Source: Macrosoma leucophasiata (lineage: Eukaryota; Arthropoda; Insecta; Lepidoptera; Hedylidae). Taken from it: a DNA stretch of 64,000 nucleotides. The stretch is taken from positions 18,933,001 through 18,997,000 of the forward strand of contig JAWQUS010000016.1 in assembly GCA_036365455.1 (NCBI GenBank), given 5' to 3'. The translations under genes were made by a program, and so were the position numbers. Below the pieces are notes generated by a model. The model did no database searches and was not told where the DNA came from. It worked only from the letters and a program-made list of their open reading frames with translations. Below, in pieces: positions 63,768 through 64,000 of this stretch; the stretch's first letter is position 1; each line of letters opens with the position of its first letter.

Positions 63768-64000
63768 AAGTTGAATGGCGGTTAATTAAATTTATTTTCA
63801 TGCGCTCTGTCATTTACGACCACTTGTAAGATATTCATTTTTAACCGATGAAAAAACGGTGGTTTTCAAGTCGTCGCGTATATTTTTTTATGTAACGCAT
63901 ATCTTTTTACTGAGAAGTCTTATTTTGATATTTCTTTTTTATTGGAAAGGGCATACCTTGAAGTTGGTCCCATATAAATATCATCATCTTATCAGCCATA
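63768..64000. other. No recognised feature
   Basis: AT-rich end of the window. A gaaaaaacggtggttttcaa stretch near 63848 is unexplained. Confidence 0.4.

Overview
The window is repeat-saturated, AT-rich eukaryotic DNA, almost certainly from a lepidopteran (moth or butterfly). The evidence is the repeat set: Helitron-like ends of the 'gcgggcgaagccgcgggca..agCTAG' type, 'ccggccaagtgcg'/'gggttccgtag' repeats, LINE C-termini ending in QQWTSFD or STLSAYPVRDLA, and 'accccttattcataaa' MITEs. I found no host exon, rRNA or functional tRNA gene. Every recognisable reading frame is a transposon remnant, so this looks like intergenic or intronic DNA.

Families (labels are mine, used throughout). A = ~365 bp SINE whose head resembles 5S rRNA, tail (atta)n. 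B = ~280 bp A-tailed SINE-like element, by far the commonest (about 22 copies); B' and B'' are older, diverged relatives. C = tRNA-headed SINE, ~310 bp, whose 3' tail matches LINE G. K = second tRNA-headed SINE. I = short retroposons carrying one or two tRNA-like cloverleaves in inverted arrangement. G, D, H, J, V, F = LINE families. E = the 'gggttccgtag...ccggtttt' repeat. P = ~400 bp A-tailed retroposon. Several TIR elements are present, including three hAT-type elements with perfect 8-bp target duplications.

Layout. 0-9 kb: mariner end, E, A, C, LINE G with exact target duplication, local repeats, an I element and a large TAA-flanked TIR element. 9-20 kb: B copies, LINE H and D fragments, a TIR element holding a C insertion, LINE G split by B. 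20-32 kb: LINE J, LINE G copies, A inside B', hAT inside B', C inside a TIR element, E split by B. 32-43 kb: P, A, C, LINE V, a cluster of diverged local repeats (W). 43-48 kb: a hAT element carrying an I element and a C SINE, then a second hAT element built of TATCGATA palindromes. 48-60 kb: B, C, I, Helitron-like elements and an internally deleted LINE D. 61-64 kb: three spaced copies of a CpG-rich block that is much better conserved than its surroundings.

Nothing forms an operon or pathway. The useful biology is stratigraphic: many insertions can be ordered from target duplications and from empty paralogous sites in the same window. The best candidates for something undescribed are the 5S-headed SINE, the inverted tRNA-like retroposons, the TATCGATA hAT element and the triplicated CpG-rich block. 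All coordinates and alignments were made by eye; ends without a stated target duplication are good to roughly +/-10 bp.
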